Below, in pieces: positions 17,806 through 25,261 of a stretch of 64,000 bases of DNA. Origin of the DNA: an uncultured Bacteroidia bacterium. Lineage in GTDB: Bacteria; Bacteroidota; Bacteroidia; Bacteroidales; F082. The number at the start of each line of letters is the position of its first letter. The stretch's first letter is position 1. A program made the position numbers and the translations under genes. The stretch covers positions 1 through 64,000 of the forward strand of contig CADADR010000008.1 in assembly GCA_902786745.1 (NCBI GenBank), in the 5' to 3' direction. The notes under the pieces are model-generated. The model was not told the DNA's origin, did not search any database, and saw only the letters and a list, made by a program, of their open reading frames with translations.

Positions 17806-19724
17806 GATGAGGTTTTGAGGTACTGGCCATTGGAAGGATGGTCGAGCTGGCCAGAGGTACAGAACTCGCGGATGTAACGCTCAGCGGTTTTGTCGGTGAT
17901 ATTGAGCGAAGCGGCGACTTCGATGTAGGTGGGACGGTCGAAGGCGTTGGGGAGCGCATCGAGGAAGCGCGAACGCGATGCCTCGGCGAGCTGACGCGAG
18001 CCTTTGGGCGCGATGGTGGCCAGGCGTTCGTAAGAATGCCGTGGAAGGGATTGGTACACTTCAACGGTATGAAGGAGCAGCACCTTGACAATGTCAAGGG
18101 CTGACTGGAAGTCGATGTCGGTGCAGACAATGCGCTTTGACTTTTTGACTTCAGAGAGCGGAGCGGTTTTTGAGGCAGCGGGAAAGGAATCCATGAGGCG
18201 AAGGACTGAAAGGATCATCGCTATCCGGAAGAGGATGAGGCCGAGGCGACGGACAGAGGCCACGATGTCGTCGCCGAAGGTGTAGGCATAGCTGCGCTGC
18301 GTTTCAGCGAAGAAATCGTTGAAACGCTGCTTTTGTGTGTAGCTGAGGGTAAACTGAACATCATCTTTGGGGAAGTCCTTCAGGAAGGTGTAGAAGTCTT
18401 TCCCGATTTGGCGGAAACGCTCATCGGCGGTGGCACCGTCGATGGTGGGAAACATGTCACGCCAAACCAGCTCGGTTTGCATGGAATAGAAGATGAAACG
18501 GCTGAACAAGCCGTTTTCAGCGTTGGGGATGAGGCTGTAAATCTGCTGACGGGTGCCTGACAGCACGGCGGAAAACTTCGGCCTGAGGATTTCGACATAC
18601 TCGTGGTCTTTCTTGCGGAGATAGGAAATCGTTTCGTGGTGAAACGCTTTGCGGAAGCCGTCGGAGTAGTTGCCCAGGTCGGAGTTGAAAGCGTTGGCCA
18701 GTGTGTCGCCCTCGGTCTCGAAAAGAAGGCCTACGCCGTCGTTTTCGGAGAGGGTTTGATAGACGACCGTGGCGGTGCTGTTGGCCGGAATGATCAACGA
18801 GAGAAAAGGCGGTTCTTTTGGCTGCACAGCCAAAGACGTCTTTTTGTTGACCGCGTATGCGGCCAGCTCTTCGTTGTACTTCTGCATGTCGCGCTTGTAC
18901 TTGTCGCGGAGGTACTGATGCAACGGCTCAGCGAGATGACGGCATAGGGATAGCCGTCCTTTGCCAGCCGATGCAGGTGCGGTGACGTAGAGGAACAGAT
19001 TGGCATGGACAGGGCGACGGTCGTAGACCCCATAGACATTAGGAGTGCAAGCGGAAATGACCGTGAGCGAGCCGAGGATGAGGATGTCGGCGTCCTCATC
19101 CGAATGCGAGTCAGCAATGACGCGCTGCATGATGAGCGGAAGGTTCTCGTGGATGGATTGGGAGAAGGTCGGCAAGGATTTGAGATGTGCGGACGAGCCG
19201 TCAGCAAGATTGTATGCGGACGGGCCGTCCGCAAGCCTGTGGGCGGACGAGCCGTCCGCGAGCCCAGTGAAGTTTTCCTCATATTCCTCAAATTCCTCAA
19301 CTGGTTGAGTTGAGGACGCGGGATGTAACTCCCCCGGCCTGCGGCCACCCCCTCTCAGAGGGGGAATGGGGGCAGGAAGGTTGATGCCATGGTTTTTGGC
19401 GATGTAGAAGAGCGTAGCGATGGTGACACGTGACTTGCCTGACTCCCCCGGCCTGTGGCCACCCCCTCTCAGAGGGGGATATGCGCTTTGGAGGCAATGG
19501 ATGTATTGCTGGGAAGCGGCTTCGTGGGAGTAGTTGGGATAGAAGGCCGAAATGCGGTGAAAATAGGATTCACCGTCGAGGCCGAACTCATCGACGAGAG
19601 CGAAAGCGATGCGGAGCCAATCAGAGTAGTTGGCCGTGATGTCGATGCCCTGCGACTCGATGAGGATGGTCAGGGCTTCGACGGCATCTTTGGTGCTGTC
19701 GGAGGATTTGCGTGGGTTGCTCAT
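17796..19724 (-). CDS. PriCT-2/DUF3987 primase-helicase-like protein of the element
   Basis: A 642-residue protein. Residues 1-95 resemble the primase C-terminal (PriCT-2) helical domain (YSDWLRIAFALVDEFG, HEAASQQYIHCLQSAYP). A low-complexity linker (about 82-185) is built from palindromic repeats (PPLRGGGHRPGE, PPLRGGGRRPGE) and from three LADGSSAH-type units. Residues 190-560 form the DUF3987 domain found in Bacteroidota mobile elements (VTAPASAGKGRLSL, FETEGDTLANAF, SGTRQQIYSLIPNAENGLFS). A C-terminal winged-helix-like end (YIEVAASLNITDKTAERYIR) follows. It likely acts in element replication. It follows the VirE-N gene with a 4-base overlap. Confidence 0.75.
   Translation of the reverse strand: MSNPRKSSDSTKDAVEALTILIESQGIDITANYSDWLRIAFALVDEFGLDGESYFHRISAFYPNYSHEAASQQYIHCLQSAYPPLRGGGHRPGESGKSRVTIATLFYIAKNHGINLPAPIPPLRGGGRRPGELHPASSTQPVEEFEEYEENFTGLADGSSAHRLADGPSAYNLADGSSAHLKSLPTFSQSIHENLPLIMQRVIADSHSDEDADILILGSLTVISACTPNVYGVYDRRPVHANLFLYVTAPASAGKGRLSLCRHLAEPLHQYLRDKYKRDMQKYNEELAAYAVNKKTSLAVQPKEPPFLSLIIPANSTATVVYQTLSENDGVGLLFETEGDTLANAFNSDLGNYSDGFRKAFHHETISYLRKKDHEYVEILRPKFSAVLSGTRQQIYSLIPNAENGLFSRFIFYSMQTELVWRDMFPTIDGATADERFRQIGKDFYTFLKDFPKDDVQFTLSYTQKQRFNDFFAETQRSYAYTFGDDIVASVRRLGLILFRIAMILSVLRLMDSFPAASKTAPLSEVKKSKRIVCTDIDFQSALDIVKVLLLHTVEVYQSLPRHSYERLATIAPKGSRQLAEASRSRFLDALPNAFDRPTYIEVAASLNITDKTAERYIREFCTSGQLDHPSNGQYLKTSSRT
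19185..19262. repeat. Three 27-bp in-frame repeats in the DUF3987 gene
   Basis: On the - strand these read LADGSSAHR, LADGPSAYN, LADGSSAH. Each unit centres on a palindrome of the form GCGGACGRSCCGTCCGC. They sit in the linker between the PriCT-2-like and DUF3987 parts. Confidence 0.8.
19328..19480. repeat. Two palindromic repeats in frame inside the DUF3987 gene
   Basis: Copies at 19328-19367 and 19442-19480 are nearly the same (ACTCCCCCGGCCTG, then GGCCACCCCCTCTCAGAGGG). On the - strand both are open and give PPLRGGGRRPGE and PPLRGGGHRPGE, flanking a normal segment (VTIATLFYIAKNHGI). Confidence 0.85.
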
Positions 19725-20296
19725 TGTAGAATCTTTTCACAGATGTAGGCATCGGGGTCGTGAGGAAGGAAACAAGCGCGAGCGATGTCCTTTCCGGATT
19801 TGTCGGTGGTAAGGCCATATTCGTTCTGGAGGTAGTAAGATACCGACTTGAAGAATGAGGGATGGTAGTCCACCTGGTTTTCGAGCGGGAAGAATTTCTC
19901 ACGGCAGAGAAATTGCCGCTCCATGGAGATGACCCATTTCAGGCCGTCGCCGGACGGGCTGCGGAAGAGCAGCAGCGTCGGAAAGTATTTGTCTTTCAGG
20001 AGCAGCTTGAAGGTGTCTTCGACATTGGGAAGGTGGTCGAAGTCGAAGCAGACCAGGCTGGAATGGCGAAGCAAGTCGCCATTGTGCCGCGTGGAGAAGA
20101 TGCCCGAAAAGGTGCAGTAGTCGAAGGAGTTTTGTTTGTAGACGGAGTGCGCCTTGCCTGACAGCGTGCGAAGGTGAGCCGTGGTTTCCTTGGCGATGCC
20201 ACCAGTGATGTAGTGGTAGGCATCCAACAGGGAGAAAGCGGAATGTGGCACCGTGTTGGTGATGGGAGCACGGAAGTAAGAGAAGTCGTTAAACAT
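19721..20296 (-). CDS. VirE-N/BT4734-like domain protein of the element
   Basis: About 191 residues from MFNDFSYFRAPITNTVPH; an ATG at 20311 is the alternative start. I prefer 20296 because it overlaps the upstream stop by 8 bases. Segments typical of the BT4734/BF3469-like VirE N-terminal domain: CTFSGIFSTRHNGDLLRHS, LVCFDFDHLPN, LLLFRSPSGDGLKWV and DIARACFLPHDPDAY. The fold resembles a primase catalytic domain of the archaeo-eukaryotic type and commonly precedes DUF3987 proteins in Bacteroidota elements. The two genes overlap by 4 bases and probably act together in priming. Confidence 0.75.
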   Translation of the reverse strand: MFNDFSYFRAPITNTVPHSAFSLLDAYHYITGGIAKETTAHLRTLSGKAHSVYKQNSFDYCTFSGIFSTRHNGDLLRHSSLVCFDFDHLPNVEDTFKLLLKDKYFPTLLLFRSPSGDGLKWVISMERQFLCREKFFPLENQVDYHPSFFKSVSYYLQNEYGLTTDKSGKDIARACFLPHDPDAYICEKILQ

Positions 20297-20561
20297 TGCT
20301 GGCCCTTTCATTGTTTTGGTTCTTGCGTTCTTCGACGAATGCCTGGATCTCATCCAGCTTGTAGAGGAAGAGGCGCTGATGGACGGAATAATAAGGAAGG
20401 CCTGCATTGCGGAGCGTTTGAAGGGTGCGTTCGCTGCAATGGAGAAGGCGCATGACATCGCCTGAGTCGAGCCAGATGCCGGAGAGGTTGGGATGGTTCA
20501 GGTGGATGAACTTTTGGCATCGCTTGGGCAGCGGCTTGCCGTTGTGCTTCTGTGTCTTCAT
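20289..20561 (-). CDS. Small HTH DNA-binding protein, second of pair
   Basis: 90 residues, started at the ATG (20561) that overlaps the upstream stop as ATGA. It has a MerR/excisionase-like HTH (WLDSGDVMRLLHCSERTLQT, then LRNAGLPYYSVHQRLFLYKL), the HTH_17 pattern used by excisionases and small regulators. Basic N-terminus. The preceding gene encodes a similar HTH protein. Probably controls excision or element gene expression; which of the two roles cannot be told. Confidence 0.75.
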   Translation of the reverse strand: MKTQKHNGKPLPKRCQKFIHLNHPNLSGIWLDSGDVMRLLHCSERTLQTLRNAGLPYYSVHQRLFLYKLDEIQAFVEERKNQNNERASNV

Positions 20562-20950
20562 TTGTAGCCTCCTTTCCTGCTGATGGTGGTACCACAAGCG
20601 GACTTGGGGAGCAGCGGCTTGTTGTCCTCATCATCAAGGTCGTTGTTGTAGACCAGTGTTTCAATGCCAAGCCATTTGTCGATTTCCGACTTGCGGAAAG
20701 CGAGACGGCCTTGGCTGGGCTTGTGGTGTGGGATGGTGGCATTGTTTACCCAGCAGTAGACAGTCTGCTTTGAGGGCTTGCCTGGCAGGTACTCGATGAG
20801 CTGGTCCACATTCATCCAGCGGTCGGCGGACTGCTCGTTTTGTTGGATCATGTTCCTGATGAGATACTTCACATCGTCAATCTCACGGAACAACTTGAAC
20901 ACCGCCTTTGGTAGCTGTTCGAGGGTTTGGATTTCGTTAGGTTGGATCAT
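20558..20950 (-). CDS. Small HTH DNA-binding protein, first of pair
   Basis: 130 residues. A helical N-terminus (LEQLPKAVFKLFREIDDVKYL) is followed by an HTH_17/excisionase-type domain (MNVDQLIEYLPGKPSKQTVY, then LAFRKSEIDKWLG) and an acidic tail. It opens a four-gene overlapping run (HTH, HTH, VirE-N, DUF3987). A 16-bp perfect palindrome lies about 110 bp upstream and could be an operator for this protein. Confidence 0.75.
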   Translation of the reverse strand: MIQPNEIQTLEQLPKAVFKLFREIDDVKYLIRNMIQQNEQSADRWMNVDQLIEYLPGKPSKQTVYCWVNNATIPHHKPSQGRLAFRKSEIDKWLGIETLVYNNDLDDEDNKPLLPKSACGTTISRKGGYK

Positions 20951-21062
20951 AGTCTTACATATTTGCGTTGATGGATGGTTTTTCCCGTGGCCACAAGAAG
21001 AAACCGCACTCCTGGTTGGAATGCGGTTGCAAAGTAACGGTGACGAAAAAAGGTAAAAACTA

Positions 21063-21078
21063 TACTCTATATAGAGTA
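21063..21078. promoter_or_regulatory. Perfect 16-bp palindrome, candidate operator
   Basis: TACTCTATATAGAGTA is a perfect inverted repeat in the 146-bp spacer between the unknown 440-residue gene and the HTH-primase operon. It has no adjacent T-run and is too short on G/C to be a terminator, so an operator for one of the HTH proteins is more likely. Confidence 0.5.
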
Positions 21079-21096
21079 AGCAAAGGTTTTATCAAA

Positions 21097-22419
21097 TCAT
21101 GAAGATAAACCATTGATTTCCTTTTGCATTTCGAGCATGGCATGGAAGATGGCCAACTCGCTACGGCAGTCGGCATTGGCGCGGCTTCGTCCTTCGCTCA
21201 GGGAGCCAGCGAAGTTACTCATGTCGTTGTTCAGAAGACGGCCAAAGGCATCAAAGACTTGCACTTGGGTAGCATTTTCGCCAACCTTATTAATAAAAAA
21301 GCCCAGCCGCCAAAGGTTGTTGATGACGCGCTCGATATTGAGTTTGAACCCTCTATGGGGATTGAGGTAGATTTCTGACGTGTACGGCACAGGGATTTCG
21401 GGAGCGGATGCGGCTATTTCTTGCTCGGCCTTGACGCGCTCAGGAAGGTCGTCGATGCCGGAGGCGAAGACACGCAGCACCTGATAGATATCGTTGATAC
21501 CTTGCTCACGGGCTATCTGAAGAAGCGCGGTGATGGTGAACTGGTTTTTCTTCAGATAGTGGTTTTCGGTGAGTGTGTCGCGGTACTTCTGGGAAAGCTG
21601 GGCATAGGCATCTTCCAGCTCTTTATTCTGAGCGATTAGGGAATGATTGATGGCCAGACAATCCTCTTTCTTGAAGCAGCGAGAGCCCTTGGGAAACCGC
21701 GTGACGATGGCAGCGCGGAGCGTAGCGAAAGCGGTGTCGAGGGTGCCGTTTTCATTGAAGGGATGGGATTGTCGGAACTGTGCTTCGATGGCATCAAGGA
21801 TGGCGTGTTGGCCTTCCTCGTTGTTGGCCAACAGCACTGCCTCAGCGATATGCTCGGGGTTGAAGTTGTGGGTTATTTGGGCCCAGCTGAGTTTGTCGGG
21901 GGCTTTGACATCGATGGGCGATGGGATGAACTGCAGCGGGAAGGATGCGCCCATGGAATGGTATTGCTCTGTGATGGGGACAAAAGGACCGAAATAGGGT
22001 GACTTGGACGAGAGCTTTTCGCGAATAATCTGCGCAAAGTTCTCGGATTTTACGGTGCGGTTTGTCATGGATTTCAAGAGGACAAAGATGATGGAGAAGA
22101 CGACTTCGGCGGCGATGGTGCTGCCCAGGTTCTCGCGGGCATCGACGAAGTAGTTGGTGTAGATGTCCTCTTCGGGGTGTTTGTCGATGTGCAGCTTGGT
22201 GCATTGATAGTAAGCCTCATTGAAGATCTGCAACGCAGGGACATTGAGGCGGTGAGGCCTGTCGTGTTTGGGGTCAGGCTCACGGACTGCAAGCAACGTC
22301 TCGTAAATGCTTTTGTTTAAGGTTGCCGAGGGCAACAATAACAGAAAGTCGTCAAGCTCCTTTCTGTCACAGTAGATTTTTTCACGTAACATAATGGTAC
22401 TATTTTGACGATTTGACAT
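21097..22419 (-). CDS. Unrecognised element protein, about 440 residues
   Basis: The start at MSNRQNSTIML is chosen; MLREKIYCDRK (22392) is possible too. Soluble, with no signal or membrane helix. The N-terminal half is mixed, with a conserved-looking helical core (NLGSTIAAEVVFSIIFVLLK). A central helix or coiled coil follows (NHSLIAQNKELEDAYAQLSQ), then a linker and a C-terminal helical part (INNLWRLGFFINKVGENATQ). I do not recognise a family. It stands between the integrase and the HTH-primase operon, separated from the integrase by a hairpin terminator, so it may have its own promoter. It could be a regulator, scaffold or accessory factor. Confidence 0.6.
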   Translation of the reverse strand: MSNRQNSTIMLREKIYCDRKELDDFLLLLPSATLNKSIYETLLAVREPDPKHDRPHRLNVPALQIFNEAYYQCTKLHIDKHPEEDIYTNYFVDARENLGSTIAAEVVFSIIFVLLKSMTNRTVKSENFAQIIREKLSSKSPYFGPFVPITEQYHSMGASFPLQFIPSPIDVKAPDKLSWAQITHNFNPEHIAEAVLLANNEEGQHAILDAIEAQFRQSHPFNENGTLDTAFATLRAAIVTRFPKGSRCFKKEDCLAINHSLIAQNKELEDAYAQLSQKYRDTLTENHYLKKNQFTITALLQIAREQGINDIYQVLRVFASGIDDLPERVKAEQEIAASAPEIPVPYTSEIYLNPHRGFKLNIERVINNLWRLGFFINKVGENATQVQVFDAFGRLLNNDMSNFAGSLSEGRSRANADCRSELAIFHAMLEMQKEINGLSS

Positions 22420-22445
22420 TTTGATGATTGCATGGAAAGGGGACA

Positions 22446-22485
22446 AAAAAGGGAAAGACGCGCTTGGCGACTTTCCCTTTTTTGG
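22446..22485. terminator. Intrinsic terminator downstream of the integrase
   Basis: AAAAAAGGGAAAG and CTTTCCCTTTTTT enclose a 13-base loop, giving a long stem with A- and T-runs on both sides. It lies just after the integrase stop on the - strand and before the start of the 440-residue gene. Confidence 0.75.
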
Positions 22486-22494
22486 CTGGAAGAC

Positions 22495-23829
22495 TTACTC
22501 TTCGGATTCGCTCTCCGGGTCGACGAAGAGGAGATTGTTGAGCTTCATCCTCTTCTTCGGACTGATGACGCCTTGATAGCCACGGAGGACATTCTTGGAG
22601 TCGACATGGCCGACCATTGAGTCGATGAAGGCATCGGAAATGCCGTGCCAGGTGAGCGTCGTAATATAGGAATTACGCGCGGTGGATGCGGTGACCGGGC
22701 GGATGCCCAGCTCAGCGCATACGCTTTGCATACCCAGCCGGATTTGACGGTTGAAGTCGTGGACGCGATAGTCAATCTGCTGCGGTGTCTCGGCATCCAA
22801 AAGGATTTGCGGGAAGACACGTGCGCCCAGATTGGGAGCGGATGCGTACTTGTTGAGCAACTCGCGGAGCGGGGCAGTGATGGGGATGTTGACGACGACG
22901 GGCACCTTGTTCTCAATCTTGGCGCGGACATAGCTGAACTCCGTGCCATAGATGGCATCTTCAGACCACTGCAGCGAGGCGATGTCCTTCAGGTTGGAGC
23001 CATTGCAGAGATAGAGAATGATCCACCAATCAGCGGCGAGCTTGGAAGGGCCGTCATAGTCGCGAATCTTGATGATGTCGGGGACGGTGAGGAAATCCTG
23101 CTTGCGACGGGCACCCGCCTTGATGGTCAACTCGGGGCGCTTGGTGATGGCCTTCTCTTTGACCAGGCTGTTCATCACGGCACGGAAGGCACGGAGATAG
23201 ATGCTCTTGGTGGATGCCGACAGGCATTCCTCGTCCATGAACTGCTCCCACCTTGCGACGACGGCGGCAGTGGCTTCGGCGGGCTTCATCTTGGTGGGCT
23301 TGCCCACGATGGTCTTCTTAAAGGTGTCTTTGCCGAACTCGTCCTTGATGGGGACCAGGTGGCAACCCATGGCACGATAGAAGCTGCGCGCTGCGCAACG
23401 ATATTGCTCTTGGGTCTTTGGCGACTTCTTGCCCTCGCCGAAGGTGGTCCAGTATTCCAATAAGGTGAAGCCGACATCGCGCTTGATGGGGAGCTTCATG
23501 GCCTCGGCCAGGTTGGAGAGGGTGAAGTCTTCCTCGCGGATGAGGCGACGGATGGTAAGACACACATCATCGAAGTGCTGTTTGATGGTGGCACGGGCGA
23601 TGGCTCTGGGGTTTTTTGCGCCGGAAGCGGTGCGGATTGCCTCGTAATCTTCGAAGGAAACGCGGTAACCGGTGGGGTAATACCAGCGTTCGCGGTTGCA
23701 ATTTACCCTCACAGAGACGGGCTGATAGTCTTTTTTGCTCTGATTTTTGAGGTTCCAGATGGCTGAAACCGTGATTCCGTCGATAATTTCGACAAAAATC
23801 GGTTCGATTTTTCTTTTTTCAGTAGACAT
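22495..23829 (-). CDS. Tyrosine recombinase / integrase
   Basis: 444 residues. An N-terminal arm-binding domain (residues 15-110) is followed by a SAM-like core-binding domain (FTLLEYWTTFGEGKKSPKTQ, near 125-215) and a catalytic domain. The catalytic end carries VTASTARNSYITTLTWHGIS, SMVGHVDSKNV and the tyrosine in LRGYQG. The usual HxxR box is changed (TASTAR, no first His), and the first Arg box reads LCNGSNLKDIASLQW without the usual Arg; both changes occur in some Bacteroidota integrases. The gene starts about 200 bp from the tRNA-Pro fragment, the expected place for an integrase next to its attachment site. Confidence 0.88.
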   Translation of the reverse strand: MSTEKRKIEPIFVEIIDGITVSAIWNLKNQSKKDYQPVSVRVNCNRERWYYPTGYRVSFEDYEAIRTASGAKNPRAIARATIKQHFDDVCLTIRRLIREEDFTLSNLAEAMKLPIKRDVGFTLLEYWTTFGEGKKSPKTQEQYRCAARSFYRAMGCHLVPIKDEFGKDTFKKTIVGKPTKMKPAEATAAVVARWEQFMDEECLSASTKSIYLRAFRAVMNSLVKEKAITKRPELTIKAGARRKQDFLTVPDIIKIRDYDGPSKLAADWWIILYLCNGSNLKDIASLQWSEDAIYGTEFSYVRAKIENKVPVVVNIPITAPLRELLNKYASAPNLGARVFPQILLDAETPQQIDYRVHDFNRQIRLGMQSVCAELGIRPVTASTARNSYITTLTWHGISDAFIDSMVGHVDSKNVLRGYQGVISPKKRMKLNNLLFVDPESESEE

Positions 23830-24031
23830 AATTAAAAACTTTTTATTTGCGTAAAATGTTAGTTTTCAAGCAGGAGAGGACACGATTTGCGAAAAAAACA
23901 GGACACAAAAAGGACACATTCCTATAAAACAATGCAAAAATACACAAAAGTTTTCAAATATGCAAGTATTTGGTAGATAAAAAGATATATAAATTTTGAC
24001 GCAAATAGAAAGGGATATAAAAGAGTCCGAT

Positions 24032-24078
24032 TTTGCTTTGGGAGCAGGGGGTCGAAGGTTCGAATCCTTTTGCCCCGA
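24032..24078 (+). pseudogene. 3' fragment of tRNA-Pro (UGG), attachment-site scar
   Basis: The bases fit tRNA positions 27 to 73 exactly: anticodon stem TTTGC/GCAGG, loop TTTGGGA with anticodon TGG, variable GGGTC, T-arm GAAGG-TTCGAAT-CCTTT, acceptor strand TGCCCCG and discriminator A. Upstream of the anticodon arm there is no D-arm or 5' acceptor strand; the sequence turns into AT-rich DNA. This is what remains when an integrase inserts within a tRNA gene and a copy of its 3' end stays at the far side. Confidence 0.8.
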
Positions 24079-24084
24079 CAAACT

Positions 24085-24117
24085 AAAAAAAGGAACGGCA
24101 TGCCGTTCCTTTTTTCG
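24085..24117. terminator. Perfect palindromic terminator after the tRNA fragment
   Basis: AAAAAAAGGAACGGCA is followed by its exact reverse complement TGCCGTTCCTTTTTT. This is probably the original terminator of the tRNA-Pro gene, and it also faces the end of the DUF1508 gene at 24135. Confidence 0.8.
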
Positions 24118-24134
24118 TTTTTACCAATCAATGC

Positions 24135-24470
24135 TTATTCTTCTGTCAAGTCAACTATAGGAGCCTCGGGAGCGTTCTTCCTCACCGAAGCAATGCCATT
24201 CTTCATAGTTGCCTGGCTAGCATACATCTGGCTCGAACCGATGACTTGGCCATTGGCAGCCATCAAGTTGAAATACGGCTTGCCATTAGATGCTTCCTTA
24301 ACAGCAAAACGCTTTTCATCCAAGCAGTTTTTCTTAACGGATTCAACACCGTTGAGGCAAGAAGCCTTGGTCTTGTAGCCTTCGCTGGTTAGGATAACTT
24401 GACCGTTAGTAGCTTTCAGATTGAATTGGAACTCACCGTTCTTTCTAGTTTTGATTTCAAATTTACCCAT
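24135..24470 (-). CDS. DUF1508 (YegP-like) protein, two repeats
   Basis: 111 residues made of two tandem DUF1508 units: FEIKTRKNGEFQFNLKATNG...ILTSEGYKTKASCLNGVESV and FAVKEASNGKPYFNLMAANG...IGSSQMYASQATMKNGIASV. This matches the family's normal length and YegP-type fold. Function is unclear; an abundant small cytoplasmic protein in many bacteria. It has its own promoter (24500-24507). Confidence 0.9.
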   Translation of the reverse strand: MGKFEIKTRKNGEFQFNLKATNGQVILTSEGYKTKASCLNGVESVKKNCLDEKRFAVKEASNGKPYFNLMAANGQVIGSSQMYASQATMKNGIASVRKNAPEAPIVDLTEE

Positions 24471-24499
24471 AATTATCAGTTTTAAGTTGGTTTACGCTG

Positions 24500-24507
24500 C
24501 AAATATA
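24500..24507 (-). promoter_or_regulatory. -7 box for the DUF1508 gene
   Basis: CAAATATA on the + strand is TATATTTG on the - strand, matching TAnnTTTG; the start codon follows 29 bases on. Confidence 0.6.
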
Positions 24508-24544
24508 CATTTTTTTCGTTGCATAACAAAAAACACGTAATTTT

Positions 24545-25261
24545 TTATTGAAGCCTCGCAAGCAGCTCATCACGATAGCTGGCACCCACGGGTATTTTGG
24601 TACCTGCCACGGTGACATCCGATTTGTCAAGGTCCTGGATCTGCTTGAAAGAGACAATGTAAGACTTGTGGACACGCACGAACTTGTCCTTCGGGAGTAT
24701 TTCCTCAAGGTCCTTCAACGCAAACAAAGCCGTGATGCGACGCTGTGTCGTATGGAAAGTCACATACTCGTGCTGCCCCTCGATGAAAAGCAAGTCGTCG
24801 TAGTTGATCTTATACAGCTTGTAGTCGGCCTTCACCGTGATGAAGTCGTTGGAACGGCTGATGGTGTCGTGCGGCAGGTCATCCCCTTTCGTCTTGGGCA
24901 ACTCGGCACCGATGGCCTTGTTGACAGCCTGGACAAAACGGGGAAAGTCAAATGGCTTCAAAAGATAGTCGACCACAGAGAGGTTGAAGGCATCGACGGC
25001 ATACTCGGAATAAGCCGTAGTGAAGATGATGGAAGGCTTATGCTCAAGACTCTTCACCAACTCAAGGCCTGTGAGGTCGGGCATCTGGATGTCGAGAAAC
25101 ATGATGTCGACCTGGTTGTTTTTCAAGGCGTTCATGGCTTCAAAGGCATTCGAGCATGTGGCCACCAGCTGCAGCGCGTCCATCTTCGACACATAATCCT
25201 GCAAGAGCTTCTGAGCCAAGTACTCATCATCCACAATAATCACATTATACTTCTCTTTCAT
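24545..25261 (-). CDS. LytTR family response regulator
   Basis: 238 residues. REC domain (residues 1-120: IIVDDEYLAQKLL, phosphoacceptor Asp in FLDIQMPD near 56, TTAYSEYA, KPFDFPRF) and LytTR DNA-binding domain (about 140-238: NDFITVKADYKLYKINYDDL, FVRVHKSYIVSFKQI). It overlaps the histidine kinase stop by 4 bases (ATGA), so the pair is coupled. It is divergent from the RND efflux operon at 26484, making that operon a possible target. Confidence 0.92.
   Translation of the reverse strand: MKEKYNVIIVDDEYLAQKLLQDYVSKMDALQLVATCSNAFEAMNALKNNQVDIMFLDIQMPDLTGLELVKSLEHKPSIIFTTAYSEYAVDAFNLSVVDYLLKPFDFPRFVQAVNKAIGAELPKTKGDDLPHDTISRSNDFITVKADYKLYKINYDDLLFIEGQHEYVTFHTTQRRITALFALKDLEEILPKDKFVRVHKSYIVSFKQIQDLDKSDVTVAGTKIPVGASYRDELLARLQ

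Larger units (their letters stand above)
23830..24134. other. Attachment-site spacer between integrase and chromosome
   Basis: This 305-base stretch has no gene of its own. 23830-24030 is AT-rich (likely integrase promoter and arm sites). 24032-24078 is the tRNA-Pro fragment and 24085-24117 its terminator. Nothing else was seen. Confidence 0.6.

Noticed and set aside
19430..19748. Small + strand frames over the DUF3987 start
   Set aside because: They are made of repeat DNA and antisense codons and have no start context.
23990..24080. Complete tRNA gene
   Set aside because: Only positions 27-73 fit; there is no D-arm or 5' acceptor strand upstream.
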